From 20CM-2-65-7 sp963830455 (GTDB lineage Bacteria > Gemmatimonadota > Gemmatimonadetes > Gemmatimonadales > GWC2-71-9), in assembly GCA_963830455.1 (NCBI GenBank), contig CAWHMT010000002.1, positions 1 through 64,000 on the forward strand: 64,000 nucleotides of DNA, given 5' to 3'. Below are positions 55,692-64,000 of this stretch, one piece after another (position 1 is the first letter of the stretch; the number at the start of each line of letters is the position of its first letter). The notes below the pieces were generated by a model. The model was not told the DNA's origin and made no database searches. It saw only the letters and a list, made by a program, of their open reading frames with translations. The position numbers and the translations under genes are program-made.

Positions 55692-57644
55692 ATGCTGCTG
55701 CTAGTCGTGGTGCTTGCGCAAGGGCCGCAGGACGTCGAGCTGCGGCCCGGGATGGTGATCACCCAGTCGACGCGCGTCGCTGCCAGGACGTATGCGTTGA
55801 GTGGCCCGCCGATCACCATTCGCGGCGACAACGTCAGCGTCGACTTCAATGGCGCGACACTCGAGGGGACCCCGTCGGGCATCGATCCCGATCTCCGTGG
55901 CGGCGTCGCAATCCTCGTCGATGGCGGCTCCAACATCCGCATCATGAACGCGCGCGCGCGCGGCTACCGTTTCGGCATCCTCGCCCGCGGCACGCGGGGC
56001 CTCACGCTGTTGAACAACGACCTCAGTCACATGTGGAAGCCTCGGCTCTTCAGCCTGGTCGAGCACGAAAGCCTGGTGGACTGGCTCTCGTTCCATCACA
56101 ACGAGAACAATGAGTGGCTGCGGTTCGGAACGGCGATCTACCTCGAGGACGTCAAAGGCGGCGAGGTGCGGGGGAACACCGCGGTGGGTGGCATGAACGG
56201 ATTGATGCTGGTCCGCTCGGATGCGCTGATGATCCAGGGCAACAACTTCTCCTTCAATTCAGGCCTCGGCATCGGGCTGTACCGTTCCAGCGACGACACG
56301 ATCGTGCACAATCAGGTCGACTACAACGTGCGCGGCTACAGCCACGGGTTTTACACGCGCGGGCAGGACTCCGCCGATCTGCTGTTGTACGAGCAGAGCA
56401 ATCGCAACGTCGTCGCGTTCAACTCACTGACCCATGGCGGCGACGGTGTGTTTCTCTGGGCCGGCCAGACGACGATGGACTCGGGGCAGGGCGGGTCGAA
56501 CGACAATCTGTTCTACGGCAACGACGTGAGTTACGCGACCGCGAACGGCGTCGAGGCCACGTTCAGCCGCAACCGGATCATCGCCAACAAGGCGTGGGGC
56601 AGCGAATACGGCGTCTGGGCCGGCTACAGCTATGACACCGAGATCATCGGGAACGATTTCAAGAACAACCGCACCGGCATCGCGATCGAGCACGGTCAGA
56701 ACAACACCATTGCCCTGAACACGTTCAGCGGCGACTCAACCGCCATTCGCCTGTGGGCCGACTCGATTGCGCCCTCCGATTGGGGCTATCCCAAGTATCG
56801 CGACACGCGCAGCCGAGACTATCAGATTGGTCGCAACGTATTCTCCAAAAACCAGATCACGCTGAAGGTGGCAAACACCACGGGCCTGGATACGGCCGCC
56901 GCCGCCGCCCAGCGCCGGCCTGCGCCGCCGACGTTCTCGCCGCCCGTTTCCTCGCCACCCAAGGCGCAACATGCGGAGCGAGATCGCTCCGCCATCATCG
57001 TCGACGAATGGGGTCCGTACGACTATCGCGAGCCCAAGCTGTGGCCGGCCGGGGACTCCACGCGTGCGGTGCCGTTGCGCCTCGCCACGCTCGGCCCGCC
57101 CGGCGCGTGGCGCGTCGTCTCGACACGCGGCCTCCAAGCATGGTCGAGAGACTCCGGGCGCATCGGTGATCACATCTCGGTCATTCCGCACCCGGACTCG
57201 CTGGGGAACTGGAGACTCATCCTCGAGTCGGGGAACGGCCGGTTCTCCTACGGGCGCTTCGAGCCCGCGATCAACTGGCGGGTGCGCGTCGGCGATTCTG
57301 TGTGGACCCTGCCGAGACTCGATCTGATGTGGTATCGACCGCCTCGAGCCTACGCGTTCCTGCCGCAGCGCGACTGGACACTCGAGGCCGCGGGGTCTGT
57401 CACGTTACCGGAGGGGACGTACTCGCTGCGCACGATCAGCGACGATGCGGTTCGAGTGTGGGTGGATGGCACGCTGGTGATCGACGCGTGGACGCCGCAC
57501 GAGTCGCGGGTCAACTACGCGTCGCTCACGGAGGGAGAGCATGGCGTGCGCGTCGAGTATCGTCAGGTCGACGGCTGGGTGGAGCTGCGGGTCGACATCA
57601 TCCGCGGATCGGCGCGGAGTGCGGGGTCTCCCGGCCCCCACTAG
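55692..57644 (+). CDS. Secreted right-handed beta-helix protein with PA14-like domain
   Basis: A brief hydrophobic start (MLLLVVVLAQGPQDVELRPG) precedes a right-handed parallel beta-helix: ITIRGDNVSVDFNGATLEG, IRIMNARARGYRFGILARG, LTLLNNDLSHMWKPRLFSLV, MIQGNNFSFNSGLGIGLYRS, IVHNQVDYNVRGYSHGFYTR, IIGNDFKNNRTGIAIEHGQN. After a Pro-rich linker at ~residue 420 the C-terminal part ends in a PA14-like sandwich (EGTYSLRTISDDAVRVWVDG, LVIDAWTPHESRVNY). Such proteins bind or cut polysaccharides. No catalytic site can be named. CATAAGTTGG precedes the ATG by 5 bases. The frame is intact. Confidence 0.85.
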   Translation: MLLLVVVLAQGPQDVELRPGMVITQSTRVAARTYALSGPPITIRGDNVSVDFNGATLEGTPSGIDPDLRGGVAILVDGGSNIRIMNARARGYRFGILARGTRGLTLLNNDLSHMWKPRLFSLVEHESLVDWLSFHHNENNEWLRFGTAIYLEDVKGGEVRGNTAVGGMNGLMLVRSDALMIQGNNFSFNSGLGIGLYRSSDDTIVHNQVDYNVRGYSHGFYTRGQDSADLLLYEQSNRNVVAFNSLTHGGDGVFLWAGQTTMDSGQGGSNDNLFYGNDVSYATANGVEATFSRNRIIANKAWGSEYGVWAGYSYDTEIIGNDFKNNRTGIAIEHGQNNTIALNTFSGDSTAIRLWADSIAPSDWGYPKYRDTRSRDYQIGRNVFSKNQITLKVANTTGLDTAAAAAQRRPAPPTFSPPVSSPPKAQHAERDRSAIIVDEWGPYDYREPKLWPAGDSTRAVPLRLATLGPPGAWRVVSTRGLQAWSRDSGRIGDHISVIPHPDSLGNWRLILESGNGRFSYGRFEPAINWRVRVGDSVWTLPRLDLMWYRPPRAYAFLPQRDWTLEAAGSVTLPEGTYSLRTISDDAVRVWVDGTLVIDAWTPHESRVNYASLTEGEHGVRVEYRQVDGWVELRVDIIRGSARSAGSPGPH

Positions 57645-58576
57645 TTCGTCCGGAGCGCGCTCCGGATGAGCCGTCCGACACGTTCGGCGGCCGGCGGGCT
57701 GAGATTCGCGAGCACGATTACGTCGTACCCTCCCTCGAGGTCGCCGTCCATCACGGCGTTGAGCCCAGGCGCTCCGCCCGCGATGCCCACCATGCCGGCT
57801 TCAGGCGCGTTCGCGATCTTGTGCTCACGCAGCGCGTTGAGCAGCCGGAGCAGGTCGTGCGCTGTGGAGTAGCCGCCCCCCGCGGAGCTGCCGCGGCCAG
57901 GTAGGAGGTCTGTGTTGCGGGCGCCGCTCGCGTATCCGATCGCCGTATTCGCTGGTAGCGAATCCACTTTCCAGCTTGCCGTGCGCGACATCCCGGCCGG
58001 CTCGAAGATGTGGCGCCGCACGTAGTCGTAGTAGCGCTCGCCCGACAACCGCTCGATCAGCAGCCCCAGGACGATGTAACCGGCGTTGGAGTACTGCTGC
58101 CGGGATCCGGGCTCGAACTCGAGCGGCTGATCCTTAAACAGCCCGAAGTAGTCGGTTAGCGTGAGGACGTCGTGCCGGGTCTTCCCGGGGGGCGCGCCAA
58201 AGATGTTCCCCCCAATGCCCGAGCGATGCTCCAGGATCTGACGGATGGTGACGCGCCGGGCGACGTCCGGATTGGGATAGTCGGGCCAGGCGCGCGCCAG
58301 CGACGAATCGATGTCGAGTTTGCCGGCTGCCGCGAGCTGCCGGATCCCGATCCCGGTGAAGAACTTGTTGATCGAGCCCACGTTGAACGCGGTCTCCAGA
58401 TCGTTCGGCCGCCCTGCTTCCCGATCGGCCATGCCGTAGGCGCGCTCGAACTCGGGGACACCGTTCCGCGCGACGAGCACGACCCCCGAGAAGTCTCCGT
58501 TCTTGACCAGGCTATCGATGCTGACTTGCCACGACTGCGCTTGCGCGACGATGAGGACGGCGAGGAGTGGGTTCAT
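57641..58576 (-). CDS. Serine hydrolase, beta-lactamase/PBP4-like family
   Basis: A secreted protein of 311 residues. The leader is MNPLLAVLIVAQAQSWQVSI. The catalytic SxxK lies in FNVGSINKFFTGIGIRQL and the Tyr motif in QQYSNAGYIVLGLLIERL. Other landmarks are RVTIRQILEHRSGIGGNIFG and GYSTAHDLLRLLNALREH. Class C-like esterases, D-aminopeptidases and beta-lactamases share this pattern, so the substrate remains open. The likely start is ATG 58576; a longer frame extends upstream without a signal peptide. Overlaps the beta-helix gene by 4 bases. Confidence 0.87.
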   Translation of the reverse strand: MNPLLAVLIVAQAQSWQVSIDSLVKNGDFSGVVLVARNGVPEFERAYGMADREAGRPNDLETAFNVGSINKFFTGIGIRQLAAAGKLDIDSSLARAWPDYPNPDVARRVTIRQILEHRSGIGGNIFGAPPGKTRHDVLTLTDYFGLFKDQPLEFEPGSRQQYSNAGYIVLGLLIERLSGERYYDYVRRHIFEPAGMSRTASWKVDSLPANTAIGYASGARNTDLLPGRGSSAGGGYSTAHDLLRLLNALREHKIANAPEAGMVGIAGGAPGLNAVMDGDLEGGYDVIVLANLSPPAAERVGRLIRSALRTN

Positions 58577-58628
58577 GCCTATGAGGACGCCTATAGAGGG
58601 AGAAAGGTCGCTTAGATTCTCCGTCACG

Positions 58629-59624
58629 ATGCAGCACGAAGCCGCGATCATCGTCGGCGCCGGCCCGATCGGGCTGGCGTGCGCCATCTCCGCCAAGCGC
58701 CGCGGCATCGATCCGCTCGTGATCGACGCCGGCGCGCTCGCCAATTCGATCGTGCGCTATCCCATCAACATGACGTTCTTCACGACACCCGAGCGGCTCG
58801 AGATTGGCGGCCACCCGCTCGTGTGCGCCGGCTCCAAGGCCACGCGGGAAGAGGCGCTGAAATACTATCGCGGTGTGGCGCGCGCGGAAGGGATTCGAGT
58901 TCAGACGTATACCCGACTCATCAACGCGCATGAGGTCGAAACGCGTCTCGGCACAGCCACGATCTCCTGGGACAAGTTGGTGCTGGCGACCGGCTACTTC
59001 GATCATCCCAACCGGCTGGGCGTGCCGGGCGAAGACCTGCCGCACGTACATCACTACTTCGACGAGGCGCACCGCTCCTATGGGCTCGACGTCGTCGTCA
59101 TCGGCGGGAAGAACTCGGCCGTCGAGGCGGCGCTGCAGCTGTTTCGAGCCGGTGCCCGCACCACGATCATCTACCGTGGCACCACGTGGCCGAAGAGCGT
59201 GAAGTACTGGCTGCGGCCCGATCTCGAAAACCGCATCCAAGCCGGCGAAATCGCGGCCCGCCTCGGCACCCACGTCGCCGCCATCACGCCGCGCGAGGTG
59301 CGCGTGCACGCCCTCGGCGGTGAGGAAGCGATCCCCGCCGATCGCGTGTACGCGCTGATCGGATTCCATCCTGATCTCGGCCTGTTCGATCGCATCGGCA
59401 TTACGTACGACCGCCAAACCGGCCGTCCCGAGATCAAGCCGGACACATTGGAGACGTCGGTGCCCGGCGTCTACGTGGCCGGCAGCGTCACGGCGGGCAA
59501 CAAGATTTCGGAGATCTTCATCGAGAATGGGCGCTTTGACGGCGAGAAGATCTTCGGATCACCCGACGAGCGTGCTCGGGCGCAAAACCTATACCAAGGG
59601 ATTAAGCGGGCGACGGGGGAGTAG
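58629..59624 (+). CDS. ypdA: YpdA-family bacillithiol disulfide reductase-like flavoprotein
   Basis: A FAD/NADPH oxidoreductase of 331 residues. The FAD site is AIIVGAGPIGLACAISAKRR, and the NADPH site is DVVVIGGKNSAVEAALQLFR. The YpdA-type segments VRYPINMTFFTTPERLEIGG, DKLVLATGYFDHPNRLGVPG and TSVPGVYVAGSVTAGNKISE are present. It has no CxxC redox pair, as is normal for YpdA. In Firmicutes it recycles bacillithiol disulfide; its presence suggests bacillithiol use here, which is inference. TTAGATTCT lies 12-20 bases before the start. Confidence 0.88.
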   Translation: MQHEAAIIVGAGPIGLACAISAKRRGIDPLVIDAGALANSIVRYPINMTFFTTPERLEIGGHPLVCAGSKATREEALKYYRGVARAEGIRVQTYTRLINAHEVETRLGTATISWDKLVLATGYFDHPNRLGVPGEDLPHVHHYFDEAHRSYGLDVVVIGGKNSAVEAALQLFRAGARTTIIYRGTTWPKSVKYWLRPDLENRIQAGEIAARLGTHVAAITPREVRVHALGGEEAIPADRVYALIGFHPDLGLFDRIGITYDRQTGRPEIKPDTLETSVPGVYVAGSVTAGNKISEIFIENGRFDGEKIFGSPDERARAQNLYQGIKRATGE

Positions 59625-59662
59625 TCCCTTCCCATCCGCGACCGCCTGGGTAACTTGCGACC

Positions 59663-60382
59663 ATGTCCGAACTCCGCGACGCCTTAGCGGACGATCTCGG
59701 CCCTCTGTATCGGATCGAGCGTGAAGTGCGGCCGGTAGGCGAATACCGGCTCTTCGTAGCAACCCAATCTCAGGACGGCACAGAGCTCCTCATCAAGGTG
59801 CTGCCCGCCGCGCTGTCGCTCGGCATCAACGATCTGCAATTCGAGCGTGCCGTCCTGCTGATCGCCGAGCGGTTGAACCATCCGAATCTCGTGAAACCAC
59901 GCGGCGCGGGGCGCGCGGGGTCATTCGTGTACCACACGCGGCCGTTCGTGCCGGGTACGACGTTGCGTGCCTGGATCGGCAACAACGGGGCGGTGCCGCT
60001 CGCGAGAACGGTGGAGATCCTGCGCGGCGTGCTGAACGGCCTCGCGCACGCGCACGCCGCCGGGATCGCGCATGGCGAGGTGAAGCCGGAGAACGTGCTG
60101 CTCGCCGCTGAAGGGATTCTGCTCGTCGATACCGGGCTCGCCTCCGCCCTCGGGAAGCCGGCGACGACGCGCAACGATATGGCGGCGGTGCAGGCGCTCG
60201 CGCGGGAGATGCTCAACGGCACGAAGCCGACGGCGAGCGACGAGCCGATCGAGCAAGCGCGCTCGCTGCCGCTGTGGCTCAGCGAGTGGATGCGCTCGCG
60301 CTGGACTGACGCCGGCCGGGCACTCGCGGGGATGCGACCGCCGCCACCGTCTAGCTCCCAGTCCTCGCAGCTCTTCGCTTGA
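59663..60382 (+). CDS. Kinase-like protein lacking catalytic motifs (pseudokinase)
   Basis: The 239 residues follow the Hanks kinase fold without its active-site signatures. The ATP-binding Lys may be retained in ELLIKVLPAALSL. The catalytic HRD is replaced by HGE (IAHGEVKPENVLL), the DFG by DTG (LLVDTGLASALG), and the glycine loop and APE motif are absent. The C-lobe is short and ends in a Pro/Ser tail. It likely binds or regulates rather than phosphorylates. GGGTAACTTG lies 6-15 bases before the ATG. The frame is intact, so loss of motifs is not due to indels. Confidence 0.8.
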   Translation: MSELRDALADDLGPLYRIEREVRPVGEYRLFVATQSQDGTELLIKVLPAALSLGINDLQFERAVLLIAERLNHPNLVKPRGAGRAGSFVYHTRPFVPGTTLRAWIGNNGAVPLARTVEILRGVLNGLAHAHAAGIAHGEVKPENVLLAAEGILLVDTGLASALGKPATTRNDMAAVQALAREMLNGTKPTASDEPIEQARSLPLWLSEWMRSRWTDAGRALAGMRPPPPSSSQSSQLFA

Positions 60383-60498
60383 TCGAAACAAGCGAATCGC
60401 GCGCGCCGTAACCTCAGCGTTGCGGACTCGCGGCGTCCTTGGCGCAGTGCGTGTTTCGAGGCATTGTCCGACCTTCTACACTTCTGGAGAGGTCATCC

Positions 60499-62850
60499 GT
60501 GTTGCAGCGACATCTGTTTCTGGCCGCCGTCGCGTTTGCCGTCATCCCTGCCGGGCTCGCCGCGCAGGGACAATTCGGGTCCGCGCTCGCGATCAGTGGT
60601 CGCGAGGTGTACGTCGGCCAGCCGGGCAACGTCTATGGGCCCGGCACCGTGTACGTCTATCGCCAGGATGCGAAGGGCGTGTGGCGCGCGACGAAGAAGT
60701 TGACGATGCCGGATGCCACCAACGGCGACGGCTTCGGCAGCGCGCTCGCGATCGACGGCGGCACGCTGCTCGTGGGCTCGACGAAGGCGGACTCCGGACG
60801 GGGTGCCGTGTTCGCGTTCACGCGTGACAGCGCAACGGGATGGCGGGCCAGCGGCCGGATCGTGGCTCCGCGAGCGGAAGGCGGACGACGGCTTCGGATC
60901 CACGATGCTGATCGCGGGTGATCGCGCGTACATCGCCACGGGCCCGCAGCGCAAGCTCGGCGCCGTGTACGTATTCAAGCGCGCCGGCGACACGTGGGCC
61001 GCGGAAACGACGCTGACCCAGTCGGATACGATGCCCAACAGCATGTACGGATCGGCGCTCGCGGCCTCCGGCAATCGGCTGATGGTCGGCAGCTCGCGCG
61101 CCGACTCGGGTACCGGCGCGGTCTATGTGTACAGCCGCAATCGACGCCGGCGCCTGGAAGATGGAGATCCGTATCCCGCCGCCCGGTCCGATCACCGGCA
61201 AGAACAGCGGCATTCGGCGCGTCGCTGCTGCTGCGCGGCGACACCGCGCTGATCGGCGCGAACAACGATCGCGCTGCCGGGGCCGTGTGGGTCTTCGTGC
61301 GCGACAGCTCGGCCGGTCGCTGGAATCCCGTGGCCCGTGCGCTGCCCGTTCGACGGCTCGTTCGGCGCACGCTTCGGCTCGTCGATCGCGGAGGTCGGCA
61401 AGGAGCTGTGGGTCAGCGCGCCCGGCGCGAATCAGTTCGAAGGCCGGGTCTATCGCTTCAGCCGCGACTCGACCGGCTTCACCCCGTGACCAAGCTGGGG
61501 CTCGCCGACATGCCGGTGCAGGCTGGCTTCGGTGGACGGCTGGCCGTGGCCGGGTCGCTCGCCGCGATCACGCTCGCGAACCAGGACTTCGGCGAGGGCG
61601 CGTCGCGATCTTTACGCGCGTCAACGGCCGGGACGTGGCGGTCCAGCGCGCGTCTGCTGGGAGATGTCGAGACCCTCACCGCGATGACCGGTGCGACAGC
61701 GCGAATGCAGCGCCGCCAAGGTCGGCATGTTCTCCTGTAGTCAGGTCGACCTGCTGTCGTTCCTGCCCGGTGAGCGCGATCGGCGGGAAGCGGGGCGATC
61801 GAGCTGAACGACGTCTGGGGATACTCCGACCCCGCCACCGGGAAGGACTACGCGCTGGTCGGCCGGCTGGACGGCACGGCGTTCGTGGACATCACCGACC
61901 CGAGCCGGCCGATTTATGTCGGCCAGCTGCCCAAGAGCGCGAAGGCGGTGCCGAGCATCTGGCGCGACATCAAGACATACGGCCACTACGCGTTCATCGT
62001 GGCGGACGGGGCGCGCGAGCACGGCATGCAGGTCTTCGACTTGAACCGGCTGCGGAACGCCGGGCGGACGGCGGTCACGTTCACCGAAGACGCCCACTAC
62101 GACCACGTTCACAGCGCGCACAACATCGCGTCGATACCGCGACCGGATACGTCTTCATCGTCGGCGCGAGCGGCGGCGGCGAGATGTGCGGCGGAGGGCT
62201 GCACATGGTGGACATCCGGGATCCATTGCATCCGGCGTTCGCGGGCTGCTTCTCCGACCCGCAGACGGGCCGGCAGGGGACCGGCTACTCGCACGATGTG
62301 CAGTGCGTGGTCTACCACGGTCCCGACACGAAGTACACGGGCCGGCAGATCTGCATCGGCGCCAATGAGACGGCGTCTGTCGATCGCCGATGTGACCGAC
62401 AAGGCGCATCCGGTCGCGATTTCGCGCGGGCCGTATCCGAACGTCGCGTACGCGCACCAGGGCTGGCTCACCGAGGATCATCGCTACTTCTACAGGACGA
62501 CGAGCTGGACGAGATGCAGGGCCTCGTCGACGGGAACGCGCACCTCATCTGGGACTGAGCGATCTCGGGAATCCCGTGCTCGCGGGGGAGTACGTCTCCG
62601 AGAACAACGCGATCGATCACAACCTGCTGCTGGTCGGCAATACGATGTACCAGTCGAATTACGTGAGCGGGCTGCGCGTGCTCGACATCACCGATCGGCT
62701 GCATACCCAAACCGGTCGGCTTCTTCGACACGCGTCCCGGTCGGTCGATGATATTCCCGAGCTTCGGCGGGACGTGGGGCAATTATCCGTTCTTCAAGAG
62801 CGGCGTCGTCGCGGTGACGAGCATGCGCGAAGGGTCTCTTCATTGTGAAG
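60499..62850 (+). CDS. Secreted FG-GAP / choice-of-anchor B propeller protein (multiply frameshifted)
   Basis: A signal peptide (LQRHLFLAAVAFAVIPAGLA) follows GTG 60499, which has GGAGAGG nine bases upstream. The N-terminal half has FG-GAP-type blades (GQFGSALAISGREVYVGQPG, DGFGSALAIDGGTLLVGSTK, YGSALAASGNRLMVGSSRAD). The C-terminal half is a choice-of-anchor B (LVIVD-like) region: IELNDVWGYSDPATGKDYAL, VGRLDGTAFVDITDPSRPIY, YDHVHSAHNI, YSHDVQCVVYHGPDTKYTGR, NNAIDHNLLLVGNTMYQSNY and VSGLRVLDITD. Breaks occur near 60880, 61140, 61215, 61345, 61490, 61600, 61710, 61795, 62130, 62380, 62510, 62555, 62705 and 62830. The end is approximate. Surface exposed, function unknown. Confidence 0.75.
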
Positions 62851-63968
62851 AAGCGCCCGACGCGCGCCGGTGCCGTAATTCGTCGGCTGCGCGGCTGCTG
62901 GTACTGCTGGATGCACGGCGGCCGGACGGCCGGACGGCCTGACGGCCGACGGTCGCCCGTGCTCGTCTACGTGGCTAATCAGGCGTCGGGCAAGGTGACA
63001 GTGGTCAGTGTGGCCACAGACGATTCCATTGTGGCGACGGTCGATTTCACCACGCTCGGCTTCTCGGCTCATCCCAAGCCGCATCACATCGTCGTCGAGC
63101 CGGACGGATCGTACTGGTACGTCTCGCTCGTCGGCGACAACGCGGTCGTGAAGCTCGATCGCGCCAATCACGTCGTGGCCAGGGCTGAGACGGTCACGCC
63201 GGGGCTGTTGGCGATCGATCGGACGAGCGATCTGCTGTACGCGACGCGGTCGATGTCCGCAGTAAACGCGCCAGCCCGGATTGCGGTCATTAACCGACGG
63301 TCGATGACGGTCGAGGAGATCGAGGTTCTGGTCTCTCGTCCCCATGGATTGGCGATCGCGCCCGACGGCAAGCACGCCTACGTCGCCAGCCTGGGCACGA
63401 ATCAGATCGCCGTGTACGACGCCCGCGCGAGCAGGTGGCCATCGTGGAGGTGCCGGGCGGCGATACGAGCCAGGTGATGGTGCAGCTGGCGGTGTCACCC
63501 GACGGCCGCACGCTGGTCGCCACGTCGCAGCTGACGGGGAAGCTGCTGGTGTTCGATCTCGCCGACGCGTCGAGACCCAAGCTCATGCAGCGGGTCGGCA
63601 CGGGCGACTGGCCCTGGCTCGTGACGTTCACGCCGGACGGCGCCGAGGTGTGGGTGCCGAATCAGCGGTCGAACGACGTGACGGTGGTGGACGCGAGGCG
63701 CTGGAGCGTGATCACCACGGTGAAGGGCGACTTCGCGCAGCCCGATGGGATCGTCATTTCGGGCGATGGGAAGCTGGTCTTTGTCGCCAATCACAACACC
63801 GACAACGTGATGAGCATGGGCGGCATCAGCATGGCGATGCCGATGGCCGGCATGACCGCCGCGCCGGGCCGGCTGATCGTGATCGACGCCAAGCGGCGCG
63901 CAGTGGTGGGGCGCGTCGACACGGCGCCGGATGGCGCCGGGCTCGGCATCGCGGGAGGGAAGCCCTGA
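62845..63968 (+). CDS. YncE-like secreted beta-propeller protein (frameshifted)
   Basis: A GTG start gives a short basic leader in which a GC-rich repeat (GGCCGGACGGCC) replaces a normal signal sequence, perhaps because of an indel. The mature protein is a seven-bladed YncE/NHL-like propeller: LVYVANQASGKVTVVSVATD, PHHIVVEPDGSYWYVSLVGD, ARIAVINRRSMTVEEIEVLV, PHGLAIAPDGKHAYVASLGT and, after an indel near 63430, VQLAVSPDGRTLVATSQLTG, WPWLVTFTPDGAEVWVPNQR and PDGIVISGDGKLVFVANHNT. A Met-rich loop (MGGISMAMPMAGM) near 63820 could bind copper. It follows the choice-of-anchor B gene directly. Confidence 0.75.
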
Positions 63969-64000
63969 AGCGAGCGTGGGTGCTGATCGCGCTCGCCGCG
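63965..64000 (+). CDS. Start of a secreted protein, runs off the window
   Basis: A frame overlapping the preceding stop (CTGA) reads LKRAWVLIALAA, the beginning of a signal peptide. The initiation codon would be CTG 63965, or GTG 63980 if the leader is shorter. Only 12 codons are visible, so no product can be named. Confidence 0.35.
   Translation, partial: MKRAWVLIALAA

Overview
The window is high-GC bacterial chromosome. The gene content suggests Gemmatimonadota (inferred from families, not proven): long Ser/Thr kinases ending in TolB/WD40-type propellers, a DUF885 metallopeptidase, a DUF3943 protein, a choice-of-anchor B protein, a YpdA-like reductase and many short lipoproteins. Many reading frames carry single-base indels that split otherwise clear proteins into two or more frames. 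They are densest at 1-13.9 kb and 60.9-62.9 kb and read like uncorrected long-read or metagenome consensus errors rather than decay. I therefore annotate joined genes and give the approximate break points.

Left block (1-15.2 kb) looks like a defence or DNA-handling island. On the minus strand are mcrB (with an EVE-like domain), mcrC and an unknown partial gene. Divergent to them are a DUF6946-like gene and a large RecB-like nuclease/RNase H exonuclease/SF1 helicase fusion (TM0106 family). Next come a lipoprotein, a translationally coupled small gene pair, two tandem WYL regulators, a coiled-coil membrane protein, a DUF2779 nuclease and a RES toxin-antitoxin pair with its own promoter.

15.3-25.7 kb holds an outer-membrane barrel, a lipoprotein propeller, a dimeric alpha/beta-barrel protein, a kinase, a class II tRNA with a strikingly anomalous anticodon loop, a zinc-finger/HNH-like gene, a DUF885 peptidase, a di-heme oxidoreductase, and an infA paralogue coupled to a small zinc-ribbon gene.

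25.7-36.2 kb is a hexuronate catabolism locus: sugar porter, PfkB kinase (possible KDG kinase or fructokinase), glucuronate isomerase UxaC, a Gfo/Idh dehydrogenase, a DUF1080 protein, an ExuT-like transporter, a TIM-barrel isomerase, mannonate dehydratase UxuA and a fructuronate/tagaturonate reductase. Together these could take glucuronate to 2-keto-3-deoxygluconate (KDG) and perhaps KDPG.

36.2-60.4 kb is mostly housekeeping and accessory genes: Ogt, CPBP protease, CutC, DUF3943, DHFR-like, NUDIX, a kinase-FGE-hydrolase fusion, ATP-dependent DNA ligase, DUF2911, kinase-TolB, a UvrD helicase with an inserted DnaQ exonuclease, a cysteine hydrolase, MarR, a NhaD-like antiporter, a beta-helix/PA14 protein, a beta-lactamase-like hydrolase, YpdA and a pseudokinase. 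60.5-64 kb holds two secreted beta-propeller proteins and the first codons of another secreted protein. No rRNA, CRISPR array, IS element or prophage was seen.
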